A stretch of DNA of 64,000 nucleotides, from NCBI GenBank assembly GCA_900319245.1, contig ONNQ01000003.1:1-64000 (forward strand). Direction: 5' to 3'. Source of the DNA: an uncultured Lachnospiraceae bacterium. Lineage in GTDB: Bacteria; Bacillota; Clostridia; Lachnospirales; Lachnospiraceae. This document shows, piece after piece, positions 16,864-25,996 of this stretch; positions within the stretch are counted from its first letter, which is position 1, and every line of letters begins with the position of its first letter. The notes under the pieces are model-generated. The model had not been told where the DNA came from. It searched no databases and saw nothing but the letters and a program-made list of their open reading frames with translations. A program made the position numbers and the translations under genes.

Positions 16864-17850
16864 TTATCTGCCGCTCTCTTTGATATATGCTTCTACCTGA
16901 TCGACGGTGGGCATCACGCAAAGAGCGCCCTTCTTGGTTGTGACAAGAGAAGCTGCCGCATTTGCAAATGTAAGCAGTTCTTTCTGCTTGTCTGCATCCT
17001 TCAGGCCGTCGATGCCATATTTGAGCACATGCAGCAGAGCGCTTGCGCAGAAGGTATCGCCTGCACCGGTCGTCTCAATGGTGTTGGGATTGAGGAATCC
17101 CTCCACATAGACTTCCGTGCCGCCGCAGTATGCCTTGGAGCCGTCAGGACCGAAGGTCGCGAATACGAGCGGAATGTGATACTCATCGATGATCATGTGA
17201 ATACCCTTGTCAAGATCCTCCTCACCGGTCATGAAAGTGATCTCATTGTCAGAGATCTTGAGGATATCGCACTTGGAGAGACCATAGCGGATCTTCTCCT
17301 TGGCCTTCTCTTCGCTGCTCCAAAGCGGAGGGCGAAGGTTGGGATCGAAGGAAATGAGGCAGCCTGCTGCCTTTGCAATCTCGAGGGCCTTGATCGTGGC
17401 TTTCTCCACTGTGTCATGGGTCATGGAAAGTGTGCCCAGGTGGAAGATCTTCGCGTTCTCGATCAGATCACGGTGCGCTTCCACTTCCTCTTCGGTAAGC
17501 ATGATGTCTGCGCCGGGATTTCTGTAGAAGGAGAAATCTCTGTCGCCGTTGGGGAGCTTCTCAACGAATGCCAGCGTTGTGTGCACTTCTTCATCCATCT
17601 CAAGGCCTGTCATATCAATGCCCTGCTCCTGGGTCTTGGCCTTTAAGAGCTTGCCGAACATATCGTTGCCGACCTTGCCGATAAACGCGGTCTTCTTGCC
17701 GGCCTTGTTGAGCATAGCCAGCACATTGCAGGGCGCGCCGCCGGGATTTGCCTCAAACAGGTTATTGCCCTGCTCGCTTACGCCATTCTGTGTAAAATCA
17801 ATGAGAAGTTCTCCCAATGCCGTAACATCAATTTTCTTTTCACAGCTCAT
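16864..17850 (-). CDS. PfkB-family carbohydrate kinase, probable fructokinase
   Basis: A 328-residue ribokinase-family sugar kinase. The N-terminal signature G-G-A-P-C-N-V-L-A-M-L and G-K-V-G-N-D-M-F-G, and the C-terminal anion-hole motif T-T-G-A-G-D-T-F-C-A with the catalytic aspartate, are intact. Sequence style (E-L-L-I-D-F near the start, G-G-A-P-x-N-V) is that of bacterial fructokinases phosphorylating fructose from sucrose or inulin breakdown. No sucrose genes adjoin it, so the substrate is inferred. AAAGGG precedes the ATG. Monocistronic, with its own terminator. Confidence 0.85.
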   Translation of the reverse strand: MSCEKKIDVTALGELLIDFTQNGVSEQGNNLFEANPGGAPCNVLAMLNKAGKKTAFIGKVGNDMFGKLLKAKTQEQGIDMTGLEMDEEVHTTLAFVEKLPNGDRDFSFYRNPGADIMLTEEEVEAHRDLIENAKIFHLGTLSMTHDTVEKATIKALEIAKAAGCLISFDPNLRPPLWSSEEKAKEKIRYGLSKCDILKISDNEITFMTGEEDLDKGIHMIIDEYHIPLVFATFGPDGSKAYCGGTEVYVEGFLNPNTIETTGAGDTFCASALLHVLKYGIDGLKDADKQKELLTFANAAASLVTTKKGALCVMPTVDQVEAYIKESGR

Positions 17851-17930
17851 ATTTTTTCACCCTTTCTTCCTGCCTGTCAGGAACTGTTCCTTGCTCTGCC
17901 CGTCTTCAGACAGGGCCTTTTGTTCTCTCT

Positions 17931-17959
17931 ATTGTACCTTAACTGAACAAATCCGTCTA
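17931..17959 (-). promoter_or_regulatory. Possible promoter of the fructokinase gene
   Basis: On the minus strand TAGACG (17954-17959) and TACAAT (17931-17936) are 17 bases apart. The -35 is weak. A perfect 12-base palindrome CAATCGCGATTG lies upstream at 17998-18009, of unknown meaning. Confidence 0.42.
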
Positions 17960-18028
17960 TAAAATGCGGGCAATCGAAACTCGCTTAATTTTATATGCAA
18001 TCGCGATTGTCATGGCACGGCATTTCGT

Positions 18029-19393
18029 TTAGTTCTTGAAGCTGTGAACAGGCGCCGGAATTCGCCCGTGGCGATTGACAAACTCGTCGCAGCCGTAAGG
18101 ATTGACCGGCATGATCGGCGCATATCCGAGGAGACCGCCGAATTCCACCTGCTCTCCCACGCCTTTCCCGATCACAGGGATCAGGCGCACCGCGGTGGTC
18201 TTTTGGTTGATCATGCCAATTGCCATCTCGTCCGCAATGATCCCGGCAATGGTTGTGTCTTTGGTATCGCCGGGAATTGCGATCATGTCCAGTCCCACCG
18301 AGCAGACGCAGGTCATGGCCTCCAGCTTTTCCAGGGTCAGGCAGCCGGCGTTGACCGCGTTGATCATCCCCTGGTCCTCGCTCACAGGAATAAACGCGCC
18401 GCTGAGGCCGCCCACATAAGAGGACGCCATGACGCCGCCCTTTTTGACCTGGTCGTTTAAGAGCGCAAGAGCCGCTGTTGTTCCCGGCGCGCCCGCATAT
18501 TCAAGTCCCATCTCGCAAAGGATATCGGCTACGCTGTCGCCGATCGCAGGCGTAGGCGCAAGGGATAAGTCGATGATCCCGAACGGTACGCCGAGCCTTG
18601 CGGAGGCCTCCTTCGCGACGAGCTGTCCGACGCGGGTCACTTTGAAGGCCGTCTTTTTCACCGTCTCGCAAAGCGTCTCGAAGTCTGCGCCGTGCACGGA
18701 TTCCAGGGCTTTTTTTACAACGCCGGGGCCGCTGACGCCGATATTGAGAATTCTGTCCGCTTCGGTGACGCCGTGGAACGCGCCCGCCATAAAGGGATTG
18801 TCATCCGGCGCGTTGCAGAACACCACGAGCTTGGCGCAGCCGATGGAGCCCCTGTCCGCAGTGCGCTCCGCCGTCTGTTTGATGATGGTGCCCATGAGTC
18901 TTACAGCGTCCATATCGATGCCGGTCTTGGTGGATCCCACATTGATGGAAGAACAGACCAGTTCCGTCTCCGAAAGCGCCTGCGGGATCGATTCGATGAG
19001 AAGCTTGTCCGCCTCTGTCATGCCTTTGGAGACGAGCGCGCTGTAGCCGCCAAGGAAGTTGACGCCTACGTCGTGGGCCGCCTTGTCGAGGATTCCGGCA
19101 ATCTGGGCAAAATCCTCCGGACTTTTGCAGGCGCTGCCGCCCACCAGTGCGATCGGTGTGACAGAGATTCTCTTATTGACGATCGGAATCCCGTAATCCG
19201 TGGAGATCTCCTCGCCGACTTTCACCAGGTTGTACGCGCTTTGATAGATCTTGTCGTAGATCTTTTGTTTGAGGACCTGAAGATCTGCGTCAATGCAGTC
19301 CAAAAGACTGATGCCCATGGTGATCGTCCGAACATCCAGATTCTCCCTCTCTATCATTTTGTTGGTCTCGCGGACCTCTGAGATATTGATCAT
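18029..19393 (-). CDS. UPF0210 (DUF711) family protein
   Basis: A 454-residue cytoplasmic protein of the UPF0210/DUF711 family (PFL-fold-related). Family-typical segments include [25 protein letters not shown] and [10 protein letters not shown]. Its reaction is not known to me. The gene follows the small ACT-domain gene by 55 bases, a pairing (UPF0237-UPF0210) that is widely conserved and suggests a shared, possibly amino-acid-sensing role. The start has only a weak ribosome site (GGAAAGG, 11 bases upstream). It ends the leftward gene cluster. Confidence 0.85.
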   Translation of the reverse strand: MINISEVRETNKMIERENLDVRTITMGISLLDCIDADLQVLKQKIYDKIYQSAYNLVKVGEEISTDYGIPIVNKRISVTPIALVGGSACKSPEDFAQIAGILDKAAHDVGVNFLGGYSALVSKGMTEADKLLIESIPQALSETELVCSSINVGSTKTGIDMDAVRLMGTIIKQTAERTADRGSIGCAKLVVFCNAPDDNPFMAGAFHGVTEADRILNIGVSGPGVVKKALESVHGADFETLCETVKKTAFKVTRVGQLVAKEASARLGVPFGIIDLSLAPTPAIGDSVADILCEMGLEYAGAPGTTAALALLNDQVKKGGVMASSYVGGLSGAFIPVSEDQGMINAVNAGCLTLEKLEAMTCVCSVGLDMIAIPGDTKDTTIAGIIADEMAIGMINQKTTAVRLIPVIGKGVGEQVEFGGLLGYAPIMPVNPYGCDEFVNRHGRIPAPVHSFKN

Positions 19394-19448
19394 ATGCTTG
19401 TATGCCTTTCCGTGTGTAAATCAGATCCTGCGCATTCTATATTTTGCA

Positions 19449-19724
19449 TCAGATTCTGTGCATCAGGTTAAAGATTTCTTCCTTCTGGCACTTGATCTGT
19501 ACGCCGATCTTCTCCTGTCCCAGCGTCGCAAGCTCGTCGGCTACCTGGCCGAACGGTTTCTCCAGGGTCGTCACATCCACGATCATCATCATATTGAAAT
19601 ATCCCTGGACGATCGTCTGGGAAATATCCAGAATGTTGATGTGATTTTCCGCCAGATATGTGCATACGCCCGCAATGATGCCGATCGTATCCTTTCCTAC
19701 TACTGTTATGATCGCTCTCTGCAT
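19449..19724 (-). CDS. ACT-domain protein, UPF0237 family
   Basis: A 91-residue protein consisting of one ACT domain: beta strand A-I-I-T-V-V-G-K-D-T, the turn G-I-I-A-G-V and helix, then N-I-L-D-I-S-Q-T. ACT domains bind amino acids or other small ligands. I chose the internal ATG (19722-19724) because GGAGG sits just upstream; the earlier ATG overlaps that site. It is 55 bases before the UPF0210 gene, the usual partner. Confidence 0.88.
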   Translation of the reverse strand: MQRAIITVVGKDTIGIIAGVCTYLAENHINILDISQTIVQGYFNMMMIVDVTTLEKPFGQVADELATLGQEKIGVQIKCQKEEIFNLMHRI

Positions 19725-19817
19725 AGTGTCCTCCATTTGCCAGTTGTCAATGTCATATATTGCGGCAGCGGCTGCTGCCTCTTCATCCGCCTTCGCACCG
19801 GGCTGCGCCGCGCGGCG

Positions 19818-20615
19818 TCAGATCTCCAGAAGTGCCGACGGCTTCTTTCTGTCCGCAACAAGGATCGGCAGATCCTCGGGCCTGTAGTCCGCTTCCGAGC
19901 TCAGGATCTCCACCCGTACGGTTTCAAACGCGAGTTCCGGCAGGTTGTTCTCATGACTGAGGTGCCCCAGATAGATTCCCTTCATGTGGTCGTTGAGGAC
20001 CCTCGAAAGGAGCTGTCCGCTCGCCATATTGGAGAGGTGTCCCCGGTCCCCCAGAATCCTTCTCTTGAGCGGATAGGGATAACGCCCTACCTGCAGCATA
20101 TTCACGTCGTGGTTGGATTCAAGAAGCAGAATGTCCGAATTCTTGAGGCACTCCACTGTATAATCCGTGTAGCAGCCAAGGTCCGTGCAGACACACGCTT
20201 TCTGTCTTCCGTAATAGATCCGGTAGCCGACCGGGTCCGCCGCGTCATGGGAAATCCGCATGGGGTCGATCTGCATATCCTTCACCGTGACCTTCTCATC
20301 CGGACGGATCGCAACGAATCGCTCCGGGTCGATCTCTTTACATTTGTCCGATCTAAGGATCGCTTCGATCGTTCCCCTTGTCGCGTAGATCGGCATCTGC
20401 GATTTTTTGGCAATCATGGGGAGACCACTGATGTGGTCGGAGTGTTCATGGGTAATGAAGATTCCGTCGATGTCCCGAAGGTCCAGATCGAGGTCATGAA
20501 GCGCGTCCACGGTTCTCTTTCTGCTGATCCCCACGTCCATCAGAAGATGGGTCGTGTCCGATCCCACATAGATACAATTTCCGCTGCTTCCGCTTGCAAT
20601 ACTTTCAAATCTCAT
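19818..20615 (-). CDS. MBL-fold hydrolase, WalJ/YycJ type
   Basis: A 265-residue metallo-beta-lactamase-fold protein. It opens with A-S-G-S-S-G-N-C, then T-H-E-H-S-D-H with the dinuclear metal ligands, and later D-L-G-C-Y and E-S-N-H-D. These match the WalJ/YycJ group associated in many Firmicutes with the WalRK locus and proposed to have nuclease activity. Here no walRK is adjacent; it follows coaE by 56 bases in the polA cluster. The substrate is unknown. Confidence 0.83.
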   Translation of the reverse strand: MRFESIASGSSGNCIYVGSDTTHLLMDVGISRKRTVDALHDLDLDLRDIDGIFITHEHSDHISGLPMIAKKSQMPIYATRGTIEAILRSDKCKEIDPERFVAIRPDEKVTVKDMQIDPMRISHDAADPVGYRIYYGRQKACVCTDLGCYTDYTVECLKNSDILLLESNHDVNMLQVGRYPYPLKRRILGDRGHLSNMASGQLLSRVLNDHMKGIYLGHLSHENNLPELAFETVRVEILSSEADYRPEDLPILVADRKKPSALLEI

Positions 20616-20671
20616 TTGTTTGTCTGTTACCTGTTCCTGTCATTTTCGTTTTGTTGCCTGCCGCGTACGGC

Positions 20672-21325
20672 CTATTGCGCGCACGAGAACTGCCTGCGGA
20701 TCCTTTCGATCGCCGCATCGACCTGTGCCAGCGCGCCGTCCGGCCCGCCCAGTTCTCCGGAGTTGTCGATCACGACGTCGCAGACCTCGCGAAACTGCGC
20801 CTCGGAGACCTGTTTATTCATGATCGAGCGGATTTTTTCCTCTGAATAGCCTCTGGACGCCTGCAGCCTCTGTGCCCGCACGCGCTCGTCGCAGTAGATA
20901 TACCACATGGAGTCCAGAATCTTGTCGTACCCGTTCTCCAGAAGGAGGGCCGATTCCAGTACAAAGAACTCCCGTTTTCCTTCTTTCCTCTCGCGCTCAA
21001 TCTCATCCAGTATATACTGATTTACCGCCGGATGCACGAGTTGATTGATTTTGGAAAGAATCGCCGCATCGGCAAAGATCCGTCTGGCCATCTCCGCCTT
21101 GTTGATCTCTTTGTCCGGCAAAAGGAGCGGCTCTGCCATCCCCTTCCGGCCTTCTTCACTCTCAAGGAGCGCCACCAAGGGCTCGTACAGGGGGCCGCCC
21201 GGCCTTTCCAGGTCTTTGGCCGCATTGTCTGACATCAGGATCCTGCTGTTATAGTGTTCTTTCAGGTGGCGCAGGATCTCGCTTTTGCCCGCGCCTACGC
21301 CGCCTGTCACTCCAATCGTGATCAT
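20672..21325 (-). CDS. coaE: Dephospho-CoA kinase
   Basis: A 217-residue P-loop kinase that phosphorylates dephospho-CoA in the last step of coenzyme A synthesis. The Walker A G-V-T-G-G-V-G-A-G-K-S is at residues 5-15; D-N-A-A-K and the lid region R-L-Q-A-S-R-G fit CoaE. The ATG at 21325 follows AAAGGAAAT; upstream ATGs in the same frame lie inside the gap after polA and give no better site. polA-coaE adjacency is common in Firmicutes. Confidence 0.92.
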   Translation of the reverse strand: MITIGVTGGVGAGKSEILRHLKEHYNSRILMSDNAAKDLERPGGPLYEPLVALLESEEGRKGMAEPLLLPDKEINKAEMARRIFADAAILSKINQLVHPAVNQYILDEIERERKEGKREFFVLESALLLENGYDKILDSMWYIYCDERVRAQRLQASRGYSEEKIRSIMNKQVSEAQFREVCDVVIDNSGELGGPDGALAQVDAAIERIRRQFSCAQ

Positions 21326-21415
21326 ATTTATTTCCTTTTCGCTCATCATTAAATGGCTCCTTCTACAGGACCCGTCACATGTTCGTCCCCGCGCGCAGGG
21401 CAAAGCCCGCAGCGA

Positions 21416-24205
21416 TCACTTGGCCATATACCAGTCGTCACCGGTATGTACGTCCGTCTCCAGCGCAACGTCCATGGCGGCCGCGTTGGCCATCTCCCTG
21501 GCCAGAAGCTGCGTCACACGCGCTTCCTCTTCCGGGATGGTCTCGATCAGGAGTTCGTCGTGGATCTGCAGGATCAGGCGGGAAGAGAGCCCCTCTTTGT
21601 GAAGCGCTTCCCACACGCGGATCATGGCGATCTTGATAATATCGGCCGCTGTGCCCTGGATCGGGGAATTCATTGCGACGCGCTCGCCAAAAGAGCGCTG
21701 CATGAAATTGCTGCTTTTCAGTTCCGGGATCGGCCGGCGCCGGCCGTACATTGTGACGGCATAGCCGTTTTCTTTGGCTTCTGCAACCAGTCTGTCCAGA
21801 AACGCCTTGATCCCGGGATAGGTTTTGAAATAGGCCTCAATATAGGCGGCCGCCTCCTTGCGGGAAATGCTGAGTCCCTGGCTGAGTCCAAAGGAGCTGA
21901 TGCCGTATACGATTCCAAAGTTGACCGCTTTCGCATTGCGCCTCTGTAAGGGCGTGACCGCCTCAAGCGGCGTATGGAAGACCTTGGAGGCCGTGATCCT
22001 GTGAATGTCCTCGTTCTCCTGATAGGCCTCGATGAGCTCGCGGTCTCCCGACATGTGGGCCAGGATGCGGAGCTCGATCTGTGAATAGTCCGCGTCCGCA
22101 AACCGCATGCCGTCAGCCGGAATGAAAGCCTTGCGGATCTTCTTTCCCATCTCTGTCTTCATCGGGATGTTCTGGAGGTTGGGATCCGTCGAACTGATCC
22201 TGCCCGTCGCCGTGATCGTCTGGTTGAAACTGGTGTGGATCCTCCCATCCTCTGCGACAAAGGCGGTCAGTCCATCGGCGTAGGTGGACTTGAGTTTGGT
22301 GACCGCCCTGTACTGCAGGATGTCGTTTACGACCGGATAGTCCGGCGCCAGCTTTTCCAGAACGCCGGCCGCTGTGGAATATCCTGTCTTGGTCTTCTTG
22401 CCGCCGGGCATGCCCAGCTTCTCAAAGAGAATGGCGCCTAGCTGCTTGGGAGAGGCGATGTTGAACTCTTCGCCGCAGGCCTTGTAGATCCCCGCTGCCA
22501 GGGCGTCCGCCTGTTCGCCCAGACGGGCGCTGTACTCTGTGAGCGCTTGCGGCTGTAAGCGAATACCGATCCGTTCCATATCATAGAGAATATAGCTGAG
22601 CGGACGTTCAATGTTTTGATAAAGGGGCATCATACCCTCGCGGGAGAGTCTTTCAAAGACGGGTTCCGCCGCCCTGCTGAGAACGGAGGCCATCTGGCAC
22701 GCATAGCGGATCAGGTCTTCCTTCTGCTCCTTGTAGGCGCTTGCCACTGTATGCTTGTCAAAAACCTGCTTCCAGGTGGGGAAGGACTCCTCCAGGTACT
22801 CGGAGGCAACCATGTCCGGCTGGTAATCGCTCTGCAGCGGATTGCACAGATAGCAGGCCAGATGCAGGTCTGCGAATCCATCGAGACGGATCCCATCCCG
22901 GAACTCTGTTTCACAGTCAATCTCCCAGATCGGATACTGGTTCTTAAGTCCGAATACGGCGATCATCGACTTTTCAAAAGTGCCTTCCGCACTTTTTGCC
23001 GCTTCACAGGCAGCACGGACCGAAAGACGCAGCTGATGAAGAAGCGCGGTCAGGGTCTTCTGTGTCAAGTCCTCTGCGCTGCCGTCTGCATGAGCGTCCA
23101 GAAAGACTGCCTTTTTGCCGTCGCAAATCGCGGCGCCATAGAGTTGTACCGGATGGTCCGCGCCATACTGCACGGGGTCCATGACAGGATAGACGCCGAT
23201 GGCAGGAAAGCCGGGTCTCTCCCCTGTTTGCACCGCGCGAATCAGGCCTGTCACCGTCTCCTCCGCCTGCGCTTTGTCTGTCACAACGCGCACAGACAGT
23301 TCCTCATGACTGTCCGCCGCGGCTTCCGTGTCAAAGCGGGGCAGCAGCGCTCTGAACCCGAGTTCTGTGTAGAGCTTAAATGCTTCCGGTGTGTAGAGAT
23401 TGCCGATGCGGGCCTCCTCCCACTCCATGGGGACGTCGCAGTCCGTCTTAATGGTCACAAGAAAGAGGCTCAGTCTCGCCTTGTCCTCATTCTCGGACAG
23501 ATTCTTTTTGAGTGCAGGCTTTTTGATCTCCTCCAGGTGGCTGTAGACGCCGTCGACACTTCCGTAGTCCACGATCAGCTGCGTCGCCGTCTTCTCCCCT
23601 ACTTTGGGAACGCCGGGCACATTGTCGGAGCTGTCGCCCATCAGCGCCTTCACGTCAATGAACGCGGTCGGCGTGACCTTGTAGGTCTCGAGCACATCCT
23701 TTGCGTAGTAATTTTCGATCACCGTCTGCCCCTGTCTGGTCTTGGGAATCCGGATACAGATGTGATCCGTCGCGATCTGCAGAAGGTCCCGGTCGCCCGA
23801 TACAAGGGAGACTTCCATCCCTTCGGCTTCTCCCCTTCTTGCGAGTGTGCCGAGAATATCGTCCGCTTCCAGCCCCGCCTGCTCCCGGATCTGCACGCCC
23901 ATGGCCTTGAGGACTTTTTTAACCAGGGGGACCTGTTCGCGAAGTTCCTCCGGCATCGGTTTCCGTGTCCCTTTATATTCCTTGTAGGTCTCGTGGCGGA
24001 ACGTCGGCGCATGGACGTCAAAGGCCACCGTTAGGTAATCCGCCTTCTCCTCGTCCAGAATTTTGAACAATATATTTAAAAAACCGTATACGGCACCCGT
24101 GTGCACGCCGGCGGCATTTGTGAGATCCGGCATGCCGTAATAGGCCCGGTTCAAAATACTGTGCCCGTCTACGAGCACCAGCTTTTTTCTGTCTGCTCTC
24201 ATCAT
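21416..24205 (-). CDS. polA: DNA polymerase I
   Basis: A 929-residue family A polymerase for Okazaki fragment maturation and repair synthesis. Residues ~1-300 form the 5' nuclease (V-D-G-H-S-I-L-N-R-A and E-A-D-D-I). Residues ~310-490 occupy the place of the 3'-5' exonuclease, but the D-x-E metal motif is missing, so proofreading is probably absent, as in Bacillus and Taq enzymes. The polymerase domain has motif A D-Y-S-Q-I-E-L-R, motif B R-R-N-A-K-A-V-N-F-G and motif C H-D-E-L. Two adjacent ATGs are possible starts; AAGGAA lies 9 bases before the first. Confidence 0.97.
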   Translation of the reverse strand: MMRADRKKLVLVDGHSILNRAYYGMPDLTNAAGVHTGAVYGFLNILFKILDEEKADYLTVAFDVHAPTFRHETYKEYKGTRKPMPEELREQVPLVKKVLKAMGVQIREQAGLEADDILGTLARRGEAEGMEVSLVSGDRDLLQIATDHICIRIPKTRQGQTVIENYYAKDVLETYKVTPTAFIDVKALMGDSSDNVPGVPKVGEKTATQLIVDYGSVDGVYSHLEEIKKPALKKNLSENEDKARLSLFLVTIKTDCDVPMEWEEARIGNLYTPEAFKLYTELGFRALLPRFDTEAAADSHEELSVRVVTDKAQAEETVTGLIRAVQTGERPGFPAIGVYPVMDPVQYGADHPVQLYGAAICDGKKAVFLDAHADGSAEDLTQKTLTALLHQLRLSVRAACEAAKSAEGTFEKSMIAVFGLKNQYPIWEIDCETEFRDGIRLDGFADLHLACYLCNPLQSDYQPDMVASEYLEESFPTWKQVFDKHTVASAYKEQKEDLIRYACQMASVLSRAAEPVFERLSREGMMPLYQNIERPLSYILYDMERIGIRLQPQALTEYSARLGEQADALAAGIYKACGEEFNIASPKQLGAILFEKLGMPGGKKTKTGYSTAAGVLEKLAPDYPVVNDILQYRAVTKLKSTYADGLTAFVAEDGRIHTSFNQTITATGRISSTDPNLQNIPMKTEMGKKIRKAFIPADGMRFADADYSQIELRILAHMSGDRELIEAYQENEDIHRITASKVFHTPLEAVTPLQRRNAKAVNFGIVYGISSFGLSQGLSISRKEAAAYIEAYFKTYPGIKAFLDRLVAEAKENGYAVTMYGRRRPIPELKSSNFMQRSFGERVAMNSPIQGTAADIIKIAMIRVWEALHKEGLSSRLILQIHDELLIETIPEEEARVTQLLAREMANAAAMDVALETDVHTGDDWYMAK

Positions 24206-24256
24206 TGTTTGCAGTTCCTTTCCCTATCAAGGTTCCGGCTTGGATCGCAGGACGCT

Positions 24257-24583
24257 TTACTGATAAAACAGGATCACGCTCATCACGATCGTAAATGTGG
24301 CGACTGTCAGAATTTCCCAGGCAATGGCCGTCTTCTTGACCGCGTTCCTGGTCCGGAGCCTTTTTCTTTGCAGTTCCATTGTTTTGGCAAGGTCCTTGTC
24401 CACATCAAACGTATCACCGGACTCCAGTCTCTCCAGGCCTTCATAGATCAGATATTGAATCCGCAGTTCGTCCCTGCAGTCCTCACATTCGTCGTAGTGA
24501 TCCAGAAACTCCGCCAGCCTGAAATCGTCGAGGCTGTCATCCAGAAACGCCCGGATCAGCCCTCTAAACTCTTTGCAATCCAT
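24257..24583 (-). CDS. Small zinc-finger anti-sigma-like membrane protein
   Basis: A 108-residue protein with an N-terminal zinc-finger of the anti-sigma (zf-HC2) type: an early cysteine in M-D-C-K-E-F and the H-Y-D-E-C-E-D-C ligand set (H-x3-C-x2-C) at residues ~29-36. One hydrophobic segment at the C-terminus (residues ~86-107) would anchor it with the zinc finger inside the cell. Such proteins usually hold an ECF sigma factor, but none is adjacent; it sits between cdd and polA, 51 bases before polA. The target is unknown. Confidence 0.72.
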   Translation of the reverse strand: MDCKEFRGLIRAFLDDSLDDFRLAEFLDHYDECEDCRDELRIQYLIYEGLERLESGDTFDVDKDLAKTMELQRKRLRTRNAVKKTAIAWEILTVATFTIVMSVILFYQ

Positions 24584-24623
24584 AAGTCACTCCATGCAGC
24601 GGGGGACGCCCCGCCAATCGTTA

Positions 24624-25085
24624 TCATACCAGTGCCGCCGGCGAAAAGGACTCGGGAAGAAGGTCCCTGAGTGTGAACACTTTGTACTCCTCTGTGCTTT
24701 TGGCTACAACGATCGTAAAATCGTCAGGATCACAGAATTCATTCATCACCTGCCTGCAGCTGCCGCAAGGCACGCTGTATCCTTCCGGCGTCTCGCTGCG
24801 GCCGCCGGCCACGGCAATCGCGACGAACGCGCACTCTCCTTCACTGATCGCTTTAAAAATGGCGGTTCGCTCGCCGCATACCGTATCCGGATACGCCGCA
24901 TTTTCAATATTGCACCCGCCATAGATCTTTCCGCTTTTGGTAAGAAGCGCCGCGCCGACCGAATACCCGGAGTACGGGCAGTAGGCCCTTTCCCGCATTT
25001 TCAGCGCTGTCGTGATCAGGGTCTCGATCATCTTAGGCGGTAAGGCTGCGCCGCTTTGTACGGCCTCCATCCTCTTTTGTTCCAT
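24624..25085 (-). CDS. cdd: Cytidine deaminase
   Basis: A 153-residue cytidine/deoxycytidine deaminase for pyrimidine salvage. Zinc and catalytic motifs are T-V-C-G-E-R-T-A (Cys ligand and Glu) and P-C-G-S-C-R-Q (two Cys ligands), the tetrameric all-cysteine type. N-I-E-N-A-A-Y is the substrate-binding segment. Its ATG overlaps the udp stop codon in TAATG with AGGAGGG upstream, so the two are translationally coupled: cytidine to uridine, then phosphorolysis by Udp. Confidence 0.94.
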   Translation of the reverse strand: MEQKRMEAVQSGAALPPKMIETLITTALKMRERAYCPYSGYSVGAALLTKSGKIYGGCNIENAAYPDTVCGERTAIFKAISEGECAFVAIAVAGGRSETPEGYSVPCGSCRQVMNEFCDPDDFTIVVAKSTEEYKVFTLRDLLPESFSPAALV

Positions 25086-25870
25086 TAACGCGCCCTCCTG
25101 TCCTGTTTGTCCAGGATCTTCACGGCCTCGATCGCAGTCCGAATGGCACCCGTCGTATCGCGGACGACCGGATTATCATACCCGTATTTGGCCCTTGTCT
25201 GATTGGCCATGACAAGAAGGACTGTGCCGCATCGGACTTTGCGGTATTGGCTGACGATAAACAGGGTCGCCGATTCCATTTCCGACGCAAGACATCCCAT
25301 TTTCATATAGGCGTCCCATTTTTGCAAAAGGATCTGACTCTGCGGAAGAAGCTCCGGATTGTGCTGTCCGTAAAAAGCATCCTTACAGTGCACGACGCCG
25401 ATATGCTTTCTAAAAGAAAGCGCGTCGGCCGCCTCTTCGAGCGCCTTTAACACGTTATAATCAGAAACGGCGGGATACTCGATCGGCGCATACTCCTGCC
25501 CGGTCCCCTCCATGCGGACTGCGCCGGTTGCGATCACCAGATCGCCGCTGAGCACCTCCTCCTGCATGCCGCCGCATGTGCCGACCCGGATAAAGGTGTC
25601 AGCGCCGCAGTTGACGAGTTCCTCCATCGCAATCGCCGCAGACGGGCCGCCGATGCCGGTGGAACATACGCTCACTTTCACACCATCCGCGTATCCGGTA
25701 TACGTAACAAATTCACGGCTGTCAGCAACCAATACCGGATCTTCTAATAATGCCGCGATCCTGGCGCAGCGCTTGGGATCGCCCGGCAAAAGGACATATC
25801 TTCCGATCTCTCCCTTCGCCACCTGGATATGATATTGCCTTGCGGGATCTACTGAATATGCAGGAATCAT
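25085..25870 (-). CDS. udp: Uridine phosphorylase
   Basis: A 261-residue nucleoside phosphorylase of the PNP/UDP superfamily that splits uridine to uracil and ribose 1-phosphate. Motifs [21 protein letters not shown] and E-M-E-S-A-T-L-F are those of the trimeric/hexameric Udp type. GGGAGG precedes the ATG. It is coupled to cdd by a one-base overlap, and the pair forms a pyrimidine nucleoside salvage unit. Confidence 0.88.
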   Translation of the reverse strand: MIPAYSVDPARQYHIQVAKGEIGRYVLLPGDPKRCARIAALLEDPVLVADSREFVTYTGYADGVKVSVCSTGIGGPSAAIAMEELVNCGADTFIRVGTCGGMQEEVLSGDLVIATGAVRMEGTGQEYAPIEYPAVSDYNVLKALEEAADALSFRKHIGVVHCKDAFYGQHNPELLPQSQILLQKWDAYMKMGCLASEMESATLFIVSQYRKVRCGTVLLVMANQTRAKYGYDNPVVRDTTGAIRTAIEAVKILDKQDRRAR

Positions 25871-25996
25871 GCTGTTTCCTCCCTTCTAAGATACATGACA
25901 ACAGTGAATGACAATCAAATAGGATCTTTTTTTCTGTGTGTATGGTCTTGTGCCAATCGGCGCACCGGGCTTTGGGCCTCTGGACGCGATCGCCCT

